A stretch of 64,000 nucleotides of DNA, taken from NCBI RefSeq assembly GCF_900091465.1, contig NZ_FMHV01000002.1:124001-188000 (forward strand). The letters run 5' to 3'. Within the stretch, counting starts at the first letter, position 1; each line of letters starts with the position of its first letter. The DNA is from Micromonospora rhizosphaerae (GTDB lineage: Bacteria > Actinomycetota > Actinomycetes > Mycobacteriales > Micromonosporaceae). Under the pieces are notes generated by a model. That model was not told the DNA's origin and made no database searches. It saw nothing but the letters and a program-made list of their open reading frames with translations. Shown in pieces: positions 35,905-46,246 of the stretch. The position numbers and the translations under genes were made by a program.

Positions 35905-36780
35905 TCAGCGCTGGAACTGCACCGGGCCGGCGCTGCCGGCCATCTGCTCCAGCCGGGCGACCCGCTCCTCCATCCGCGGGTGGGTGGAGAAGAGCGAGGC
36001 GATAGCGCCGCCCCGGAACGGGTTGTCGATCATCAGGTGGGCGGTGCTGGCCAGCTGGCCCTGGGCGGGCAGCGGACGACGCTGGGTGCCCATGTGGATC
36101 TTCCGCAGGGCGCTGGCCAGGGCCAGCGGGTCGCGGGTGAGCTGGGCGCCGGACTCGTCGGCCTGGAACTCCCGGCTCCGGCTGATCGCGAGCTGGATGA
36201 TGGTCGCCGCGATCGGGCCGAGGATCAGGGTGAGCAGCAGCACGGCCGGGTTCGGGCCGTCCTCGTCGTCCCCACCGCCGAGCGGGATGAACCAGGCGAT
36301 GTTCGCCAGCGCGGTGATGATGCCGGCCAGACCGGCGGCCACGCTGGAGATGAGGATGTCCCGGTTGTAGACGTGCGAGAGTTCGTGCCCGATCACCCCG
36401 CGCAGCTCGCGGTAGTCGAGGATCTCGGTGATGCCCTGCGTGACGCAGACCGCCGCGTTCTGCGGGTTGCGCCCGGTGGCGAACGCGTTGGGCTGCGAGG
36501 TCGGGCTGACGTAGAGGCGGGGCATCGGCTGCCGCGCCTCGGTGGCCAGCTCCCGCACCATCCGGTACAGCTCGGGGAACTCTGCCTCGCTGACCGGTTG
36601 CGCCCGCATCGAGCGCAGCGCGAGCTTGTCGGAGTAGAAGTAGGTCACGCCGTTCATCAGCAACGAGACGACGACGGCGAAGACGAGACCGCCGCTCCCG
36701 CCGAACCAGTAGCCGACCGCGAGGATCAGCGAGGTCAACAGGCCGAGCAGCGCTGCGGTCTTGAGACGGTTGTGATGCAC
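35905..36780 (-). CDS. htpX: membrane zinc metalloprotease HtpX
   Basis: 291 aa M48 protease. Two N-terminal helices (about 10–50), HELSH zinc site ([13 protein letters not shown], ~130), two further helices, and the third ligand in EFQADESGA (~205). It degrades misfolded membrane proteins. GTG at 36778–36780 with AAGGAG 6 nt upstream is preferred over an upstream-open frame. Sits next to nuoN, as often seen in actinobacteria. Confidence 0.93.
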   Translation of the reverse strand: MHHNRLKTAALLGLLTSLILAVGYWFGGSGGLVFAVVVSLLMNGVTYFYSDKLALRSMRAQPVSEAEFPELYRMVRELATEARQPMPRLYVSPTSQPNAFATGRNPQNAAVCVTQGITEILDYRELRGVIGHELSHVYNRDILISSVAAGLAGIITALANIAWFIPLGGGDDEDGPNPAVLLLTLILGPIAATIIQLAISRSREFQADESGAQLTRDPLALASALRKIHMGTQRRPLPAQGQLASTAHLMIDNPFRGGAIASLFSTHPRMEERVARLEQMAGSAGPVQFQR

Positions 36781-36920
36781 GATCGCTCCTTCGGTGCGCG
36801 GACCCGCGGGGGGCTCCGCTGACCGGTTCAACAACCGGTTACCCGTCAACCATCCTGCTCATTGCTGATAGTTGCCTGAGAACTACTGCCTACTGGCGGT
36901 ACGGGTGGTGTCGATGGGCT

Positions 36921-38393
36921 TCAGCCGGCGAGGTCCAGCACGAGCTGCGGGGCGAAGCCGACGAGCACGGCGATGGCGGTGGCGACGGCCAGGGCCAACG
37001 TCACTACCCGGGGCGGACGAGGACGATCGACGACCGCGTCAGGTGTCGGCGGGGCGTAGAGGGTGGCGGCGAGCCGGAGGTAGTAGGCCAGACCGATCAC
37101 CGCGTTGATCGCCACCACCAGGGCGAGCCAGCCCGCGCCGCCGTCCAGCAGCGCGCGGACCACGGTCACCTTGGCGAAGAGCCCGGCCAGCCCCGGCGGC
37201 AGTCCGGCCAGCCCGACCAGTGCGAGCGCGAGCGCCGCCCCGACCCACGGGTGCCGGCGGGCCGCCCCGCGGAGGTCGTCCAGGGTGCCGCCGTCGGCGT
37301 CCGGCGGGCGCAGGGCCACCACCGACGCGAAGGCGGCCAGCTCCAGGACGACGAAGAAGACCGCGTACGCGACCGCGGCCGCGTACGCGCCGGCCCAGGC
37401 GTCGGCGGTGCGGCCGGCGGCCAGCGCCAGCGCGCCGAGCGGAGCGAGGATGTAGCCGGCCTGGGCCACCGAGGACCAGGCGAGCAGCCGGACGGTACGC
37501 CGCTGGCGCAGCGCCACCAGGTTGCCGACGGTCATGGTGAGCACCGCGAGCAGGGCCAGCACCGGACCCGTGACGGTCGCCGGCAGGGCCGTCTGCACCA
37601 CCGCCAGCAGGGCGACCACCCCGCCCAGCTTCGACGCCGTGGAGAGGTACGCGGCAATCGGCAGCGGCGCCCCGTCGTACGTGGCCGGGGCCCACGCGTG
37701 GAACGGCACCGCCGCCACCTTGAAGGCCAGCCCCAGCACGACCAGCGCCACGGCGACCGTGGTGAGCGGAAGGTCCAGCAGCTCGGGCCGCTCCCCGAAG
37801 GTCGCGCCGAGCCGGCCGAGGTGCAGCCCGCCGGTCACCGCGTAGAGCAGCGCCGCGCCGAGCAGGGTGAGCGTGGTCGCCACCACGCTGACCACGAAGA
37901 AGGTCACCGCCGCCTCGGCGCTGGCCAGACTGCCCCGCCGCAGCCCGACGAGGACGTAGAGCGGCAGGGTGAGCGTCTCCAGCGCCACGATCAGGGTGAT
38001 CAGGTCCCCCGCCGCGCCGAGCACCACGCCGCCGGTCATCGAGCAGGCGAGCAGGAAGCAGTACTCCCCCACCGGCGTCCGACCGGCCCGCAGCAGCGGC
38101 CCGGAGAGCGCCAGCACGCCGAGGGTGAGCAGCGCGAACACCCCCGCGACCAGGGCGGCCCGGTCGCCGAACAGCCAGGAGCAGTCGGCGCCGACGCAGA
38201 AGGTGCGGCGTTCCCCGGCCGCCCCCACCACTGCCGCGCCGACCCCGGTGGCGACGGCGCCCGCGGCGGCCACCGCCACCGTCGCGCCAGCCCGGGCCAC
38301 CAGCAGGTCGGCCAGGAGCACGAGCACGGCCGTGCCGGCGGCGAGATAGGCCGGCAGCAGCGCCACGTTGTCCACGTTCTGCACCAGGCTCAC
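36921..38393 (-). CDS. nuoN: NADH-quinone oxidoreductase subunit N (secondary nuo cluster)
   Basis: 490 aa, 13–14 membrane helices of the antiporter-like proton channel family. Conserved Lys and Glu in helix motifs are visible (ALETLTLPLYVLVGLRRGS; LVVLGLAFKVAAVPFHAWAP; LGLAYYLRL-like end). GTG at 38391–38393 with GAGGTG upstream. Last gene of the nuoI–J–K–L–M–N block; 31-bp gap from nuoM. Confidence 0.92.
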   Translation of the reverse strand: MSLVQNVDNVALLPAYLAAGTAVLVLLADLLVARAGATVAVAAAGAVATGVGAAVVGAAGERRTFCVGADCSWLFGDRAALVAGVFALLTLGVLALSGPLLRAGRTPVGEYCFLLACSMTGGVVLGAAGDLITLIVALETLTLPLYVLVGLRRGSLASAEAAVTFFVVSVVATTLTLLGAALLYAVTGGLHLGRLGATFGERPELLDLPLTTVAVALVVLGLAFKVAAVPFHAWAPATYDGAPLPIAAYLSTASKLGGVVALLAVVQTALPATVTGPVLALLAVLTMTVGNLVALRQRRTVRLLAWSSVAQAGYILAPLGALALAAGRTADAWAGAYAAAVAYAVFFVVLELAAFASVVALRPPDADGGTLDDLRGAARRHPWVGAALALALVGLAGLPPGLAGLFAKVTVVRALLDGGAGWLALVVAINAVIGLAYYLRLAATLYAPPTPDAVVDRPRPPRVVTLALAVATAIAVLVGFAPQLVLDLAG

Positions 38394-38424
38394 GCCGCCA
38401 CCTCGCACCCGCCCCGAGCCGACC

Positions 38425-39930
38425 TCACCGCAGCACCTCCACCAGGGCGTTCACCGGGCCGGACGCGTAGCCGAGCACCAGCGCCGGGGCGAGGCCGACG
38501 GCCAGCGCGAGGAGCACCAGCGGCGCCCAGGCGGTCAGCTCGGCTCCCGCCAGCCCCGGGGCCAGCCGACCGACCGCCGTGCTGGGCCGCCCGTGGGTCA
38601 CCCGGCGCAGCAGCCGCAGGAAGTACGCGGCGGTGAGCGCTCCGCCGATCGCGGCCAGCACCGCCAGGGTGGTCCAGAGCCCGCCGCCCCGCCGCACGGC
38701 GGCGATCACGGCGAACGCCTCGCCCCAGAAGCCGGCCAGCCCGGGCAGACCGAGCGAGGCGACGGCGGCGAAGCCGAGCAGGCCGGCGAGGCGGGGCGCG
38801 GTCTCCCGCAGCCCGGACAGGTCGGCGAGCGCGCCGGTGTGGGTACGGTCCTTGACCGCCCCGGCCAGGAAGAAGAGCAGGCCGGTGATCACCCCGTGCG
38901 CGATGTTGCCGATCAGCGCCGCCTGGATGCCGGTGGCAGTGAGCGTGGCCACCCCGAGCAGCACGAAGCCCATGTGCCCCACGCTGGAGTACGCGATCAG
39001 CCGCTTCAGCTCGTCCTGCGCCAGGCAGACCAGCGATCCGATCAGGATCGCGGCGACGGCGAGCACGCCGAGCACCGGGGCGGCCCAGCGGGCGCCCTCC
39101 GGGGCCACCCCGACCGCCACCCGGATCAGGCCGTACGTGCCCATCTTGAGCAGCACCCCGGCGAGGATCACGCTGCCGACCGTCGGTGCCTGGGTGTGCG
39201 CGTCCGGCAGCCAGGAGTGCAGCGGCCAGAGTGGGCTCTTCACCGCGAAGGCCAGCGCCAGCAGGGTGAAGGCGGCGAGCTGGGTGCCCCGAGGCAGTCC
39301 GGCCCCGCCGGTCAGCGCGACGATGTCGGCGGTGCCGGCGGCGGCGACCACGACGTAGACGCCGACCAGCAGCAGCACCGAGCCGAAGAGCGTGTAGAGG
39401 ACGAACTTGCGGGCCGCCCGCCGCCGGTCCTCGCCGCCCCAGCCGGCGATGATCGCGTACATGGGGAGGAGGACGACCTCGAAGAAGGCGAAGAAGAGCA
39501 CCAGGTCCAGGGCGAGGAAGGTGCCCAGGATGCCGACCTCGACGACCAGCAGCAGCGCCACCAGCGCCCGTCCGCTGCCGCCGCCCGCGGGCACCTGCCA
39601 GAGCGTGTAGCCGCAGCAGAGCAGGGTGAGCAGGGCGGTGAGCACCACCAGCGGCCAGGAGATGCCGTCCACGCCGAGGTGGAACCGCAGGTCGAGGCCG
39701 GGCACCCAGGGCAGGTCGAGCTGGTGCCAGGGCCGCACGGCCGGCCGCGGTCCAGAGCCGAACCAGCCGTGCTCGCCGGTGACCAGCGGGACGGCCGCCA
39801 GCAGGGTCAGCGCGGCGGCGACGGTGCCGACCAGCCGGGCGGCCCGGTCCCCGGGCGTGGCGGCCACGGCGAGCGCCCCGAGCGCGGGCACCGCCAGCAC
39901 CGCGACCAGCAGGAACTCTCCAAGGCTCAT
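38425..39930 (-). CDS. nuoM: NADH-quinone oxidoreductase subunit M
   Basis: 501 aa, 14 membrane helices. Signature DGISWPLVVLTALLTLLCCG and FAVKSPLWPLHSWLPDAHTQ (antiporter family, key Lys) followed by GSVILAGVLLKMGTYGL. Proton-pumping module of complex I. ATG at 39928–39930; 58 bp after nuoL. Confidence 0.95.
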   Translation of the reverse strand: MSLGEFLLVAVLAVPALGALAVAATPGDRAARLVGTVAAALTLLAAVPLVTGEHGWFGSGPRPAVRPWHQLDLPWVPGLDLRFHLGVDGISWPLVVLTALLTLLCCGYTLWQVPAGGGSGRALVALLLVVEVGILGTFLALDLVLFFAFFEVVLLPMYAIIAGWGGEDRRRAARKFVLYTLFGSVLLLVGVYVVVAAAGTADIVALTGGAGLPRGTQLAAFTLLALAFAVKSPLWPLHSWLPDAHTQAPTVGSVILAGVLLKMGTYGLIRVAVGVAPEGARWAAPVLGVLAVAAILIGSLVCLAQDELKRLIAYSSVGHMGFVLLGVATLTATGIQAALIGNIAHGVITGLLFFLAGAVKDRTHTGALADLSGLRETAPRLAGLLGFAAVASLGLPGLAGFWGEAFAVIAAVRRGGGLWTTLAVLAAIGGALTAAYFLRLLRRVTHGRPSTAVGRLAPGLAGAELTAWAPLVLLALAVGLAPALVLGYASGPVNALVEVLR

Positions 39931-39988
39931 GCCGACGCTCCCTCAGCTCGCGACTGCGGGGCTCGCAAACCCGGCTCACTCCTCGCGC

Positions 39989-41923
39989 TCACGGCAACCC
40001 TCCGATCAGCGCTACCGCGAGGCCGATCAGCAGCGCGCCGGCCAGCACCCCGGCCGCCGCCCGGGGCAGGGCCGCCCGGTGCAGCGCGGCCAGCCCACCG
40101 CCCAGACCCACCGCGGCGCGTCCGCTGCCCTCCACCACGCCGTCCACCACCAGTTCGTCACCGGTGCGCACGGCCCGGGCCAGCGCGGTCGTCGGGCGTA
40201 CGACGAGCGCGTGCTGGACGTCGTCGAGCCGGAACGCGCGGGCGAAGACCGGCCGCAACGGACCCAGGAAGCGGGCCGGGTCGGCGGCCGGGTCCCGGCG
40301 CCAGCCGGCCCAGGCCAGGCCCGCACCGGCCAGCAGGAGCGCCAGCGGCAGCAGCAGCGCCGCGCCCAGGTGGACCAGGGAGTAGCCGAAGTCGGTCAGC
40401 TCCGCCTGGCTGGCCGGCGCGAAGATCCGATCGATGAACGGCCCCCAGAACCCGGCCAGGCCGAGCAGCGCGGCCGGGACCGCGAGCAGCAGCACCGGCC
40501 AGCGCATCAGTGCCGGCGGGTCGTGCGGGTGCACCAGGGGCATGCGGTTGGGGCCGAGGAAGGTGCGCAGCAGCAGTCGGGTGGCGTACCAGGCGGTGAC
40601 GGCGACGCCGAGCAGCCCCGCCAGCCAGACCAGCCAGCCGACCCAGGTGGGCGTCGGGCCGGCGCCGTCCAGCGCGGCGGCCTCGGCCGCGGCGAGGACC
40701 CCGTCCTTGCTCCAGAAGCCGGAGAGCGGCGGCACCCCGGCGAGGGCGCCGAGACCGACCAGCATGCACCAGAAGGTGACCGGCATGCCCCGCCGCAGCC
40801 CGCCCATCCGGGACATCAGCGTGGTGCCGACGGCGTGGATGACCGCGCCGGCGGCGAGGAAGAGCAACGCCTTGAACGCGGCGTGGGTGAGCAGGTGGAA
40901 CAGCGCCGCCGAGGGCGCGCCGACCGCCAGCGCGCCGGTCATGTAGCCGATCTGGGAGACCGTCGACCAGGCCAGCACCCGCTTGATGTCGTCCTGCGCG
41001 GTGGCGGCGAACGCGCCCAGCAGCAGGGTGACCGCGGCCATCACGCCGAGCACGGTCAGCGCGACCGGCGCCCGCTCGAAGAGCGGGTAGAGCCGGGCCA
41101 CCGCGTACACGCCGGCGGCGACCATGGTGGCGGCGTGGATCAGCGCCGAGATCGGGGTCGGGCCGGCCATCGCGTCGGGCAGCCAGGTGTGCAGTGGGAA
41201 CTGGGCGCTCTTGCCCGCCACCCCGGCGAGCAGCAGCAGACAGGCGGCGGTGAGCGTACCGGTGGAGTGGTCGTGGGCGAGCACGTCGGCGATCTTGAAG
41301 CTGCCCGCGGAGACGCCGAGCAGCGCGATGCCGAGCAGGAAGCCGACGTCACCCACCCGGGTGACCAGGAACGCCTTCATCGCGGCGGCCGGCGCCTCCG
41401 GCAGCCGGCGGTCGTGGGCGATGAGCAGGTACGAGCAGAGGCCCATCACCTCCCAGCCGACCAGCAGCATGACCAGGTCACCGGCGACCACCACGGTCAG
41501 CATCGCGGCGGTGAAGAGGCTGATCTGGGCGGCGTACGGCGGGTAGCGGTGGTCGACCTCGACGCCGTCGTGCGGGCCGCGCTTCAGGTAGGCGACCGAG
41601 TAGACCTGCACGGCCAGGGCCACCGCCGCGACGGCGACCGCGACCAGGGCGGCGGTGCCGTCCAGCCGGACCCCGAGGGTCACCCGCAGCCCGCCCAGGT
41701 CGATCCACGTGGTGGAACTCTCCGCCGGGCCGCCGACCCGGGCCAGCAGGACGACCGCGATGAGCAGCGCGGTGGCCGCGCCGGCCACGCCGAGCCCGAT
41801 GGCCACCTGCCGCGCCCGGTCCTCGCCGGTCACCGCCCCGCGCGGCGACGGCGGCAGCAGGAGGCCGAGCAGGCCGGCGAGCAGGGGTACGGCCGGCAGC
41901 GCCGCGCCGAGCAGCGTGATCAC
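39989..41923 (-). CDS. nuoL: NADH-quinone oxidoreductase subunit L
   Basis: 644 aa. Antiporter-like core with SAQFPLHTWLPDAMAGPTPI and ALIHAATMVAAGVY, and a long C-terminal extension that would form the lateral helix HL. GTG start at 41921–41923 overlaps the nuoK stop. Length agrees with NuoL (~610–660 aa). Confidence 0.95.
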   Translation of the reverse strand: MITLLGAALPAVPLLAGLLGLLLPPSPRGAVTGEDRARQVAIGLGVAGAATALLIAVVLLARVGGPAESSTTWIDLGGLRVTLGVRLDGTAALVAVAVAAVALAVQVYSVAYLKRGPHDGVEVDHRYPPYAAQISLFTAAMLTVVVAGDLVMLLVGWEVMGLCSYLLIAHDRRLPEAPAAAMKAFLVTRVGDVGFLLGIALLGVSAGSFKIADVLAHDHSTGTLTAACLLLLAGVAGKSAQFPLHTWLPDAMAGPTPISALIHAATMVAAGVYAVARLYPLFERAPVALTVLGVMAAVTLLLGAFAATAQDDIKRVLAWSTVSQIGYMTGALAVGAPSAALFHLLTHAAFKALLFLAAGAVIHAVGTTLMSRMGGLRRGMPVTFWCMLVGLGALAGVPPLSGFWSKDGVLAAAEAAALDGAGPTPTWVGWLVWLAGLLGVAVTAWYATRLLLRTFLGPNRMPLVHPHDPPALMRWPVLLLAVPAALLGLAGFWGPFIDRIFAPASQAELTDFGYSLVHLGAALLLPLALLLAGAGLAWAGWRRDPAADPARFLGPLRPVFARAFRLDDVQHALVVRPTTALARAVRTGDELVVDGVVEGSGRAAVGLGGGLAALHRAALPRAAAGVLAGALLIGLAVALIGGLP

Positions 41924-42330
41924 CGGTCCACCTCCCCCTCGGCGGTCCGCCCGGTCGACGGCGGCGCGGCGGTCTCCGCCGACCGGCCCGCGCCGGCGGC
42001 CCGCCCGACCGGTACGAGCGCGGGCGGCTCGGTGAGCGGCACCTCGTCGACGGCGACGCTGGCCCGCAGCCGGTAGAGCTGGAGGACGATGGCCAGCCCC
42101 ACGCCTATCTCGGCGGCGGCGAGCACGATCACGAAGAGGGCGAAGACCTGACCGGCGTGCGGCAGCTGCGCCCGGACCGTGGTGTCCGCCGTGACCAGGA
42201 TCAGGTTAACCGCGTTCAACATCAGCTCGACCGCCATCAGCACCAGCACCGCGTTGCGGCGGCGCAGCACGCCGTAGACGCCGAGGCCGAAGAGCAGCGC
42301 CGCGGTGACGTACGGGATGACCGGCCTCAC
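41920..42330 (-). CDS. nuoK: NADH-quinone oxidoreductase subunit K
   Basis: 136 aa. Three membrane helices with the two conserved Glu residues (VLMAVELMLNAVNL and LAAAEIGVGLAIVLQLYRLR). Typical NuoK is ~100 aa; here ~35 extra residues form a Pro/Ala/Gly-rich C-terminal tail. GTG start at 42328–42330 overlaps the nuoJ end by 4 bp. Confidence 0.93.
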   Translation of the reverse strand: MRPVIPYVTAALLFGLGVYGVLRRRNAVLVLMAVELMLNAVNLILVTADTTVRAQLPHAGQVFALFVIVLAAAEIGVGLAIVLQLYRLRASVAVDEVPLTEPPALVPVGRAAGAGRSAETAAPPSTGRTAEGEVDR

Positions 42331-42974
42331 GCGCGCCCGCCCTCGTCAGCGGCCGTCCCGACGGCGGCCCGGGCGGGCCCGCCGGTCCCGCCTGCGGTGG
42401 CCGGGACCGGGACTCCGGTGCCGCCCACAGTGGGCCCGGACCGCTCGCCCCTGCTCGTTGCCGGGGCGGCCCCGGCACGGCGGCCGATGTCCGGGCGGGA
42501 GAGGACGATGGCGCCGACCAGGGCCGCCAGCAGCAGCACCGAGAGCACCTCGAACGGCAGCACCCAGGAGCGGAACACCTGCTCACCTAGGCGGTCGGCG
42601 GTGCCTGCGGCGGGCAGGTCGACCCGCGACCAGCGGAAGGCGTCGACCAGCAGCACGGCCAGCCCGAGCCCGCTGCCGCCACCGATCAGCGCGGCCGGCC
42701 AGCCGGGCCGGTCCAGGTCGTCCGAGGCGCCGATCGGGGCCCGGGTCAGCATCACCGCGAAGAGCAGCAGCACCACCACCGCGCCGACGTAGATCAGCAC
42801 CTGCACCCAGGCCACCAGCTCGGCGGTGAGCACCAGGTAGTCGCCGGCCAGCGCGCCCAGGCAGACCACCAGGTAGAGACCGGCCCGGACCAGGTGCCGG
42901 GTGCTCACCACGAGCACCCCCGCGCCGACCGCCACCGCGCCGAGGGCGAGCAGCAGCACGTCCGCCCCGGTCAT
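42327..42974 (-). CDS. nuoJ: NADH-quinone oxidoreductase subunit J
   Basis: 215 aa, five membrane helices. Conserved helix 3 with [19 protein letters not shown] (gating helix) is clear. The C-terminal ~50 residues are Gly/Ala/Pro-rich and disordered. ATG at 42972–42974 overlaps nuoI by ATGA. Confidence 0.93.
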   Translation of the reverse strand: MTGADVLLLALGAVAVGAGVLVVSTRHLVRAGLYLVVCLGALAGDYLVLTAELVAWVQVLIYVGAVVVLLLFAVMLTRAPIGASDDLDRPGWPAALIGGGSGLGLAVLLVDAFRWSRVDLPAAGTADRLGEQVFRSWVLPFEVLSVLLLAALVGAIVLSRPDIGRRAGAAPATSRGERSGPTVGGTGVPVPATAGGTGGPARAAVGTAADEGGRA

Positions 42975-43552
42975 GGGTTCGTACCTCCACCGGCGGCGGG
43001 GCCACGCTCGGGGCGTACCGCGGTGGGGCGAGCCGGGGCGGTGGCCTTGCGCGCGGCCGAGGTCTCCTCCTTGGCCGGCTCCCCGTTGCGGTCGTGCGCC
43101 GGCGGCGGCGGGACCGTGCCCATCCACTCCCCGAGGTGGTCCTTGTCGTGCAGCAGGTCCTTGATGTCGTACTCGGCGTACTCGAACTCGGGCGACCAGT
43201 AGAGGGCGTCGAAGGGGCAGACCTCGACGCAGATGCCGCAGTACATGCAGAGCGAGAAGTCGATGTCGAACCGGTCGAGCACGTTGCGCTGGCGGGGGCG
43301 GGCGGCGCCGGGCACCGTCACCTCCTCCTTGTGCGAGTCGATGTAGATGCACCAGTCCGGGCACTCCCGGGCGCAGAGCATGCAGACCGTGCAGTTCTCC
43401 TCCAGCAGCGCGATAACGCCGCGGGATCGGGGTGGCAGCTCGGGGGCGACGTCCGGGTACTGCTGGGTGGTCGAGCGGCGGGTCATCGTCCGCAACGTGA
43501 CCGCCAGCCCCTTCGCCAGCCCTTCGCCGGGAATGCCACTGCGCTCGGTCAT
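42971..43552 (-). CDS. nuoI: NADH-quinone oxidoreductase subunit I (2×[4Fe-4S])
   Basis: 193 aa. Two ferredoxin-type cluster motifs, [15 protein letters not shown] (~54) and [16 protein letters not shown] (~100), carrying clusters N6a/N6b. A 60-residue basic C-terminal tail follows. ATG at 43550–43552. First gene of the nuoI–N block; nuoH lies about 1.7 kb away on the other side of inserted genes. Confidence 0.95.
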   Translation of the reverse strand: MTERSGIPGEGLAKGLAVTLRTMTRRSTTQQYPDVAPELPPRSRGVIALLEENCTVCMLCARECPDWCIYIDSHKEEVTVPGAARPRQRNVLDRFDIDFSLCMYCGICVEVCPFDALYWSPEFEYAEYDIKDLLHDKDHLGEWMGTVPPPPAHDRNGEPAKEETSAARKATAPARPTAVRPERGPAAGGGTNP

Positions 43553-43617
43553 GCCGCCCATCCTGCCCTGTGCCCCCGGCGCGCGCGACCACCACCCTGC
43601 GGATCGGCCCGGGTGGA

Positions 43618-44040
43618 TCAGACGCCGTTGCCGGGGGCTGGCGGGAGCATCTCGACGCCGAGCTGCTGAAGGAGCTGGAACAGCTCGTTGACGCTCCACA
43701 CGTCCACGATCCGGCCGGTCTCGTCGAAGCGCAGGAACGTCGCCCCGGAGTAGCTGACCACCTGGCCGGTCGGCGGCACCGGGCCGAACTGGCCGGCCTG
43801 GGTGCCCGCGGCCCGCCAGTGCACCGCCACCCGGTCCCCGGAGGCCACCACCTCGACGATCTTGTAGCGCAGGTCCGGGAAGGCGCCGCGCCGGTCCCGG
43901 TGCCAGGCCAGCGTCGCCGCCGGCCCGGTCCCGCCCAGCCCCGGGCAGTCCTCGGCGATCAGTTCGTACGCCGACTCCTCGCGCGCGGCGTTCCACACGT
44001 CGGCGATGAAGCGTCGGGCCGCCGCCTCCACATCGGTCAC
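43618..44040 (-). CDS. SnoaL-like/ketosteroid-isomerase-fold protein
   Basis: 140 aa. The pattern [19 protein letters not shown] … [20 protein letters not shown] … [11 protein letters not shown] … [14 protein letters not shown] matches SnoaL-like polyketide cyclase/NTF2 proteins. Function is unknown. GTG at 44038–44040 is 6 nt behind a TACCCT, so it may be translated from a leaderless mRNA. Sits just upstream of nuoI and could be co-transcribed. Confidence 0.78.
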   Translation of the reverse strand: MTDVEAAARRFIADVWNAAREESAYELIAEDCPGLGGTGPAATLAWHRDRRGAFPDLRYKIVEVVASGDRVAVHWRAAGTQAGQFGPVPPTGQVVSYSGATFLRFDETGRIVDVWSVNELFQLLQQLGVEMLPPAPGNGV

Positions 44041-44145
44041 CGCGGCAGGGTAGCGGCCGGCGAAGAATCCCCAGTCACCGGCTCGGCCTGTGGGCAGCCG
44101 CCGGAACGACCATGATGGGACCGGGACGACAACGCAGGAGGCGGC

Positions 44146-45192
44146 GTGAGCGAGACCGGCGACGAGATCCAGGCCCGGACCGGCGGGAAGTACGTGGAGC
44201 CGGGCGGCGAGTTCACCCGGGACCAGCGCTACATCGCCACGCGGGTCACCGCGGACGGCCGGGACGGGTGGCCGGTGGAGCCCGGCCGGTACCGGCTGGC
44301 GGTCAGCCGGGCCTGCCCGTGGGCGAACCGGCTGGTCATCGTCCGCCGCCTGCTCGGGCTGGAGGACGCCATCTCCATGGCGGTGGCCGGGCCGACGCAC
44401 GACGCCCGGAGCTGGACCTTCGACCTGGACCCGGGCGGCCGGGACCCGGTGCTCGGGATCGAGCGGCTGGCCCACGCGTACTACAAGCGGTTCCCCGAGT
44501 ACGACCGGGGCATCACCGTGCCGGCGATCGTCGACGTGCCGAGCGGGCAGGTGGCCACCAACGACTACGGGCAGATGAGCCTGGACCTGTCCAGCGAATG
44601 GACCGCGTACCACCGGGAAGGGGCGCCCGAGCTCTACCCGGAGCGGCTGCGGGACGAGATCGACGAGGTCAACGCGGTGGTCTTCGCCGACGTGAACAAC
44701 GGCGTCTACCGGTGCGGGTTCGCCGGCACCCAGGAGGCGTACGAGGCGGCGTACCACCGGCTCTTCGACCGGCTGGACTGGCTGAGCGAGCGACTGGCCG
44801 GGCAGCGGTACCTGGTCGGCGACACCATCACCGAGGCGGACGTGCGGCTCTTCACCACGCTGGCCCGCTTCGACCCGGTCTACCACGGCCACTTCAAGTG
44901 CAACCGGCAGAAGCTGACCGAGATGCCGGTGCTCTGGGCGTACGCCCGGGACCTGTTCCAGACCCCCGGCTTCGGCGACACCATCGACTTCGACCACATC
45001 AAGCGGCACTACTACCAGGTGCACCGCGACATCAACCCGACCGGCATCGTCCCCCTCGGCCCCGACCTGTCGGGCTGGCTCACCCCGCACGGCCGGGAGG
45101 CCCTCGGCGGCCGCCCGTTCGGCGACGGCACTCCCCCACCGCCCCCGCCCCCGGCCGAGCGCGTCGACCCCGCCCACACCCCGCTGCGCTGA
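44146..45192 (+). CDS. glutathionyl-hydroquinone-reductase-like (ECM4/YqjG-type) thiol transferase
   Basis: 348 aa. Catalytic Cys in SRACPWANRLVIVRRLLGL (~60) and the GST C-terminal helices (YLVGDTITEADVRLFTTLAR) match the Xi-class GST/GHR family. Actinobacteria lack glutathione, so members here are thought to use mycothiol. C-terminus is Pro-rich (PPPPPPPA). GTG start at 44146. Divergent from the SnoaL-like gene; lies between nuoH and nuoI. Confidence 0.87.
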   Translation: MSETGDEIQARTGGKYVEPGGEFTRDQRYIATRVTADGRDGWPVEPGRYRLAVSRACPWANRLVIVRRLLGLEDAISMAVAGPTHDARSWTFDLDPGGRDPVLGIERLAHAYYKRFPEYDRGITVPAIVDVPSGQVATNDYGQMSLDLSSEWTAYHREGAPELYPERLRDEIDEVNAVVFADVNNGVYRCGFAGTQEAYEAAYHRLFDRLDWLSERLAGQRYLVGDTITEADVRLFTTLARFDPVYHGHFKCNRQKLTEMPVLWAYARDLFQTPGFGDTIDFDHIKRHYYQVHRDINPTGIVPLGPDLSGWLTPHGREALGGRPFGDGTPPPPPPPAERVDPAHTPLR

Positions 45193-45206
45193 CCGGTCTC
45201 ACGCCG

Positions 45207-45258
45207 GTTGCGGCATGTCGCGCTGTCCGCCTGCCCGGATACCGCGACACGCCGCAAC
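45207..45258. terminator. bidirectional hairpin between GHR-like gene and nuoH
   Basis: GTTGCGGCATGTCGCG (45207–45222) pairs with CGCGACACGCCGCAAC (45243–45258), 15 of 16 positions. Located between two convergent genes, without a strong T-tract. Confidence 0.65.
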
Positions 45259-45283
45259 CCTCCCGGCCGCGGGCCGCAGGTGC

Positions 45284-46246
45284 TCAGAGGGCGAGGCGGA
45301 CGGCGGCCGTCAGGACGAGCTGGGCGAGGGCCAGGGGAACCAGGACCAGCCAGCAGAGGCGCTGGAGCTGGTCCTCGCGCAGGCGCGGGTACGACACCCG
45401 CAGCCAGATGATCACAAACGCGACCGCGAAGACCTTGAGCAGGGTCCAGAGCCAGCCGAGGTAGTCATCGCCGAACGGGCCCTGCCAGCCGCCGAGGAAG
45501 AGCACCGTGGTCAGCGCGGCGATCACCACGATGCCGACGTACTCGGCGAGCAGGAAGAACGCGAAGCGGAGGCCGGTGTACTCGGTCATGTAGCCGAAGA
45601 CCAGCTCGGAGTCGGCGACCGGCATGTCGAACGGCGGCCGCCGGATCTCGGCCAGTCCGGCGACGAAGAAGACGACCATCGCGGGCGCCTGCCAGAGCAG
45701 CCACCAGGGCTGCCACGCCTCGACGATGCCGGAGAGGCTGAGCGTGCCGGCGGCCATCGCCACCGACGCGGCCGCCAGCACCAACGGCAGCTCGTAGCCG
45801 AGAAGCTGGGCCGCTCCGCGCAACCCGCCGAGCAGGCTGTACTTGTTGGCCGAGGCCCAGGCCGACATCAGCACCGCCACCACGCCGATGCCGACCACGG
45901 CGAGGACGAAGAAGAGGCCGATGTCCAGCGGCTGCCCGACCAGGTCGTCCGGGCCGAGCGGGATCACCAGCAGGGCGAGCAGGTACGGCACCAGGGCGAC
46001 CGCCGGGGCCAGCCGGAACACCGGCCGGTCCGCGTCGCGCGGGGTGACATCCTCCTTCTGCACGAACTTGATCCCGTCGGCGATCAGCTGCGCCCAGCCG
46101 TGGAAGCCGCCCGCGTACATCGGGCCGAGCCGGCCCTGCATGTGCGCCATGACCTTGTGCTCGGCCTGCCCGACCAGCAGCGGCAGGGTGAGGAACGCGA
46201 CCAGCACGCCCGCCACCCGGAGGATCAGCTCCAACCAGACGGGCAT
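45284..46246 (-). CDS. nuoH: NADH-quinone oxidoreductase subunit H
   Basis: 320 aa, eight membrane helices, lining the quinone channel. Signatures: VAFLTLPLLVGQAEHKVMAH, QGRLGPMYAGGFHG, and EIRRPPFDMPVADSELVFGY with the conserved Glu residues. ATG at 46244–46246 overlaps the nuoC stop (ATGA). Full length. Confidence 0.95.
   Translation of the reverse strand: MPVWLELILRVAGVLVAFLTLPLLVGQAEHKVMAHMQGRLGPMYAGGFHGWAQLIADGIKFVQKEDVTPRDADRPVFRLAPAVALVPYLLALLVIPLGPDDLVGQPLDIGLFFVLAVVGIGVVAVLMSAWASANKYSLLGGLRGAAQLLGYELPLVLAAASVAMAAGTLSLSGIVEAWQPWWLLWQAPAMVVFFVAGLAEIRRPPFDMPVADSELVFGYMTEYTGLRFAFFLLAEYVGIVVIAALTTVLFLGGWQGPFGDDYLGWLWTLLKVFAVAFVIIWLRVSYPRLREDQLQRLCWLVLVPLALAQLVLTAAVRLAL

Noticed and set aside
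38368..42076. Long plus-strand frames opposite nuoM and nuoL
   Set aside because: Low-complexity Gln/Arg/Gly translations opposite well-conserved nuo genes; typical high-GC shadows.
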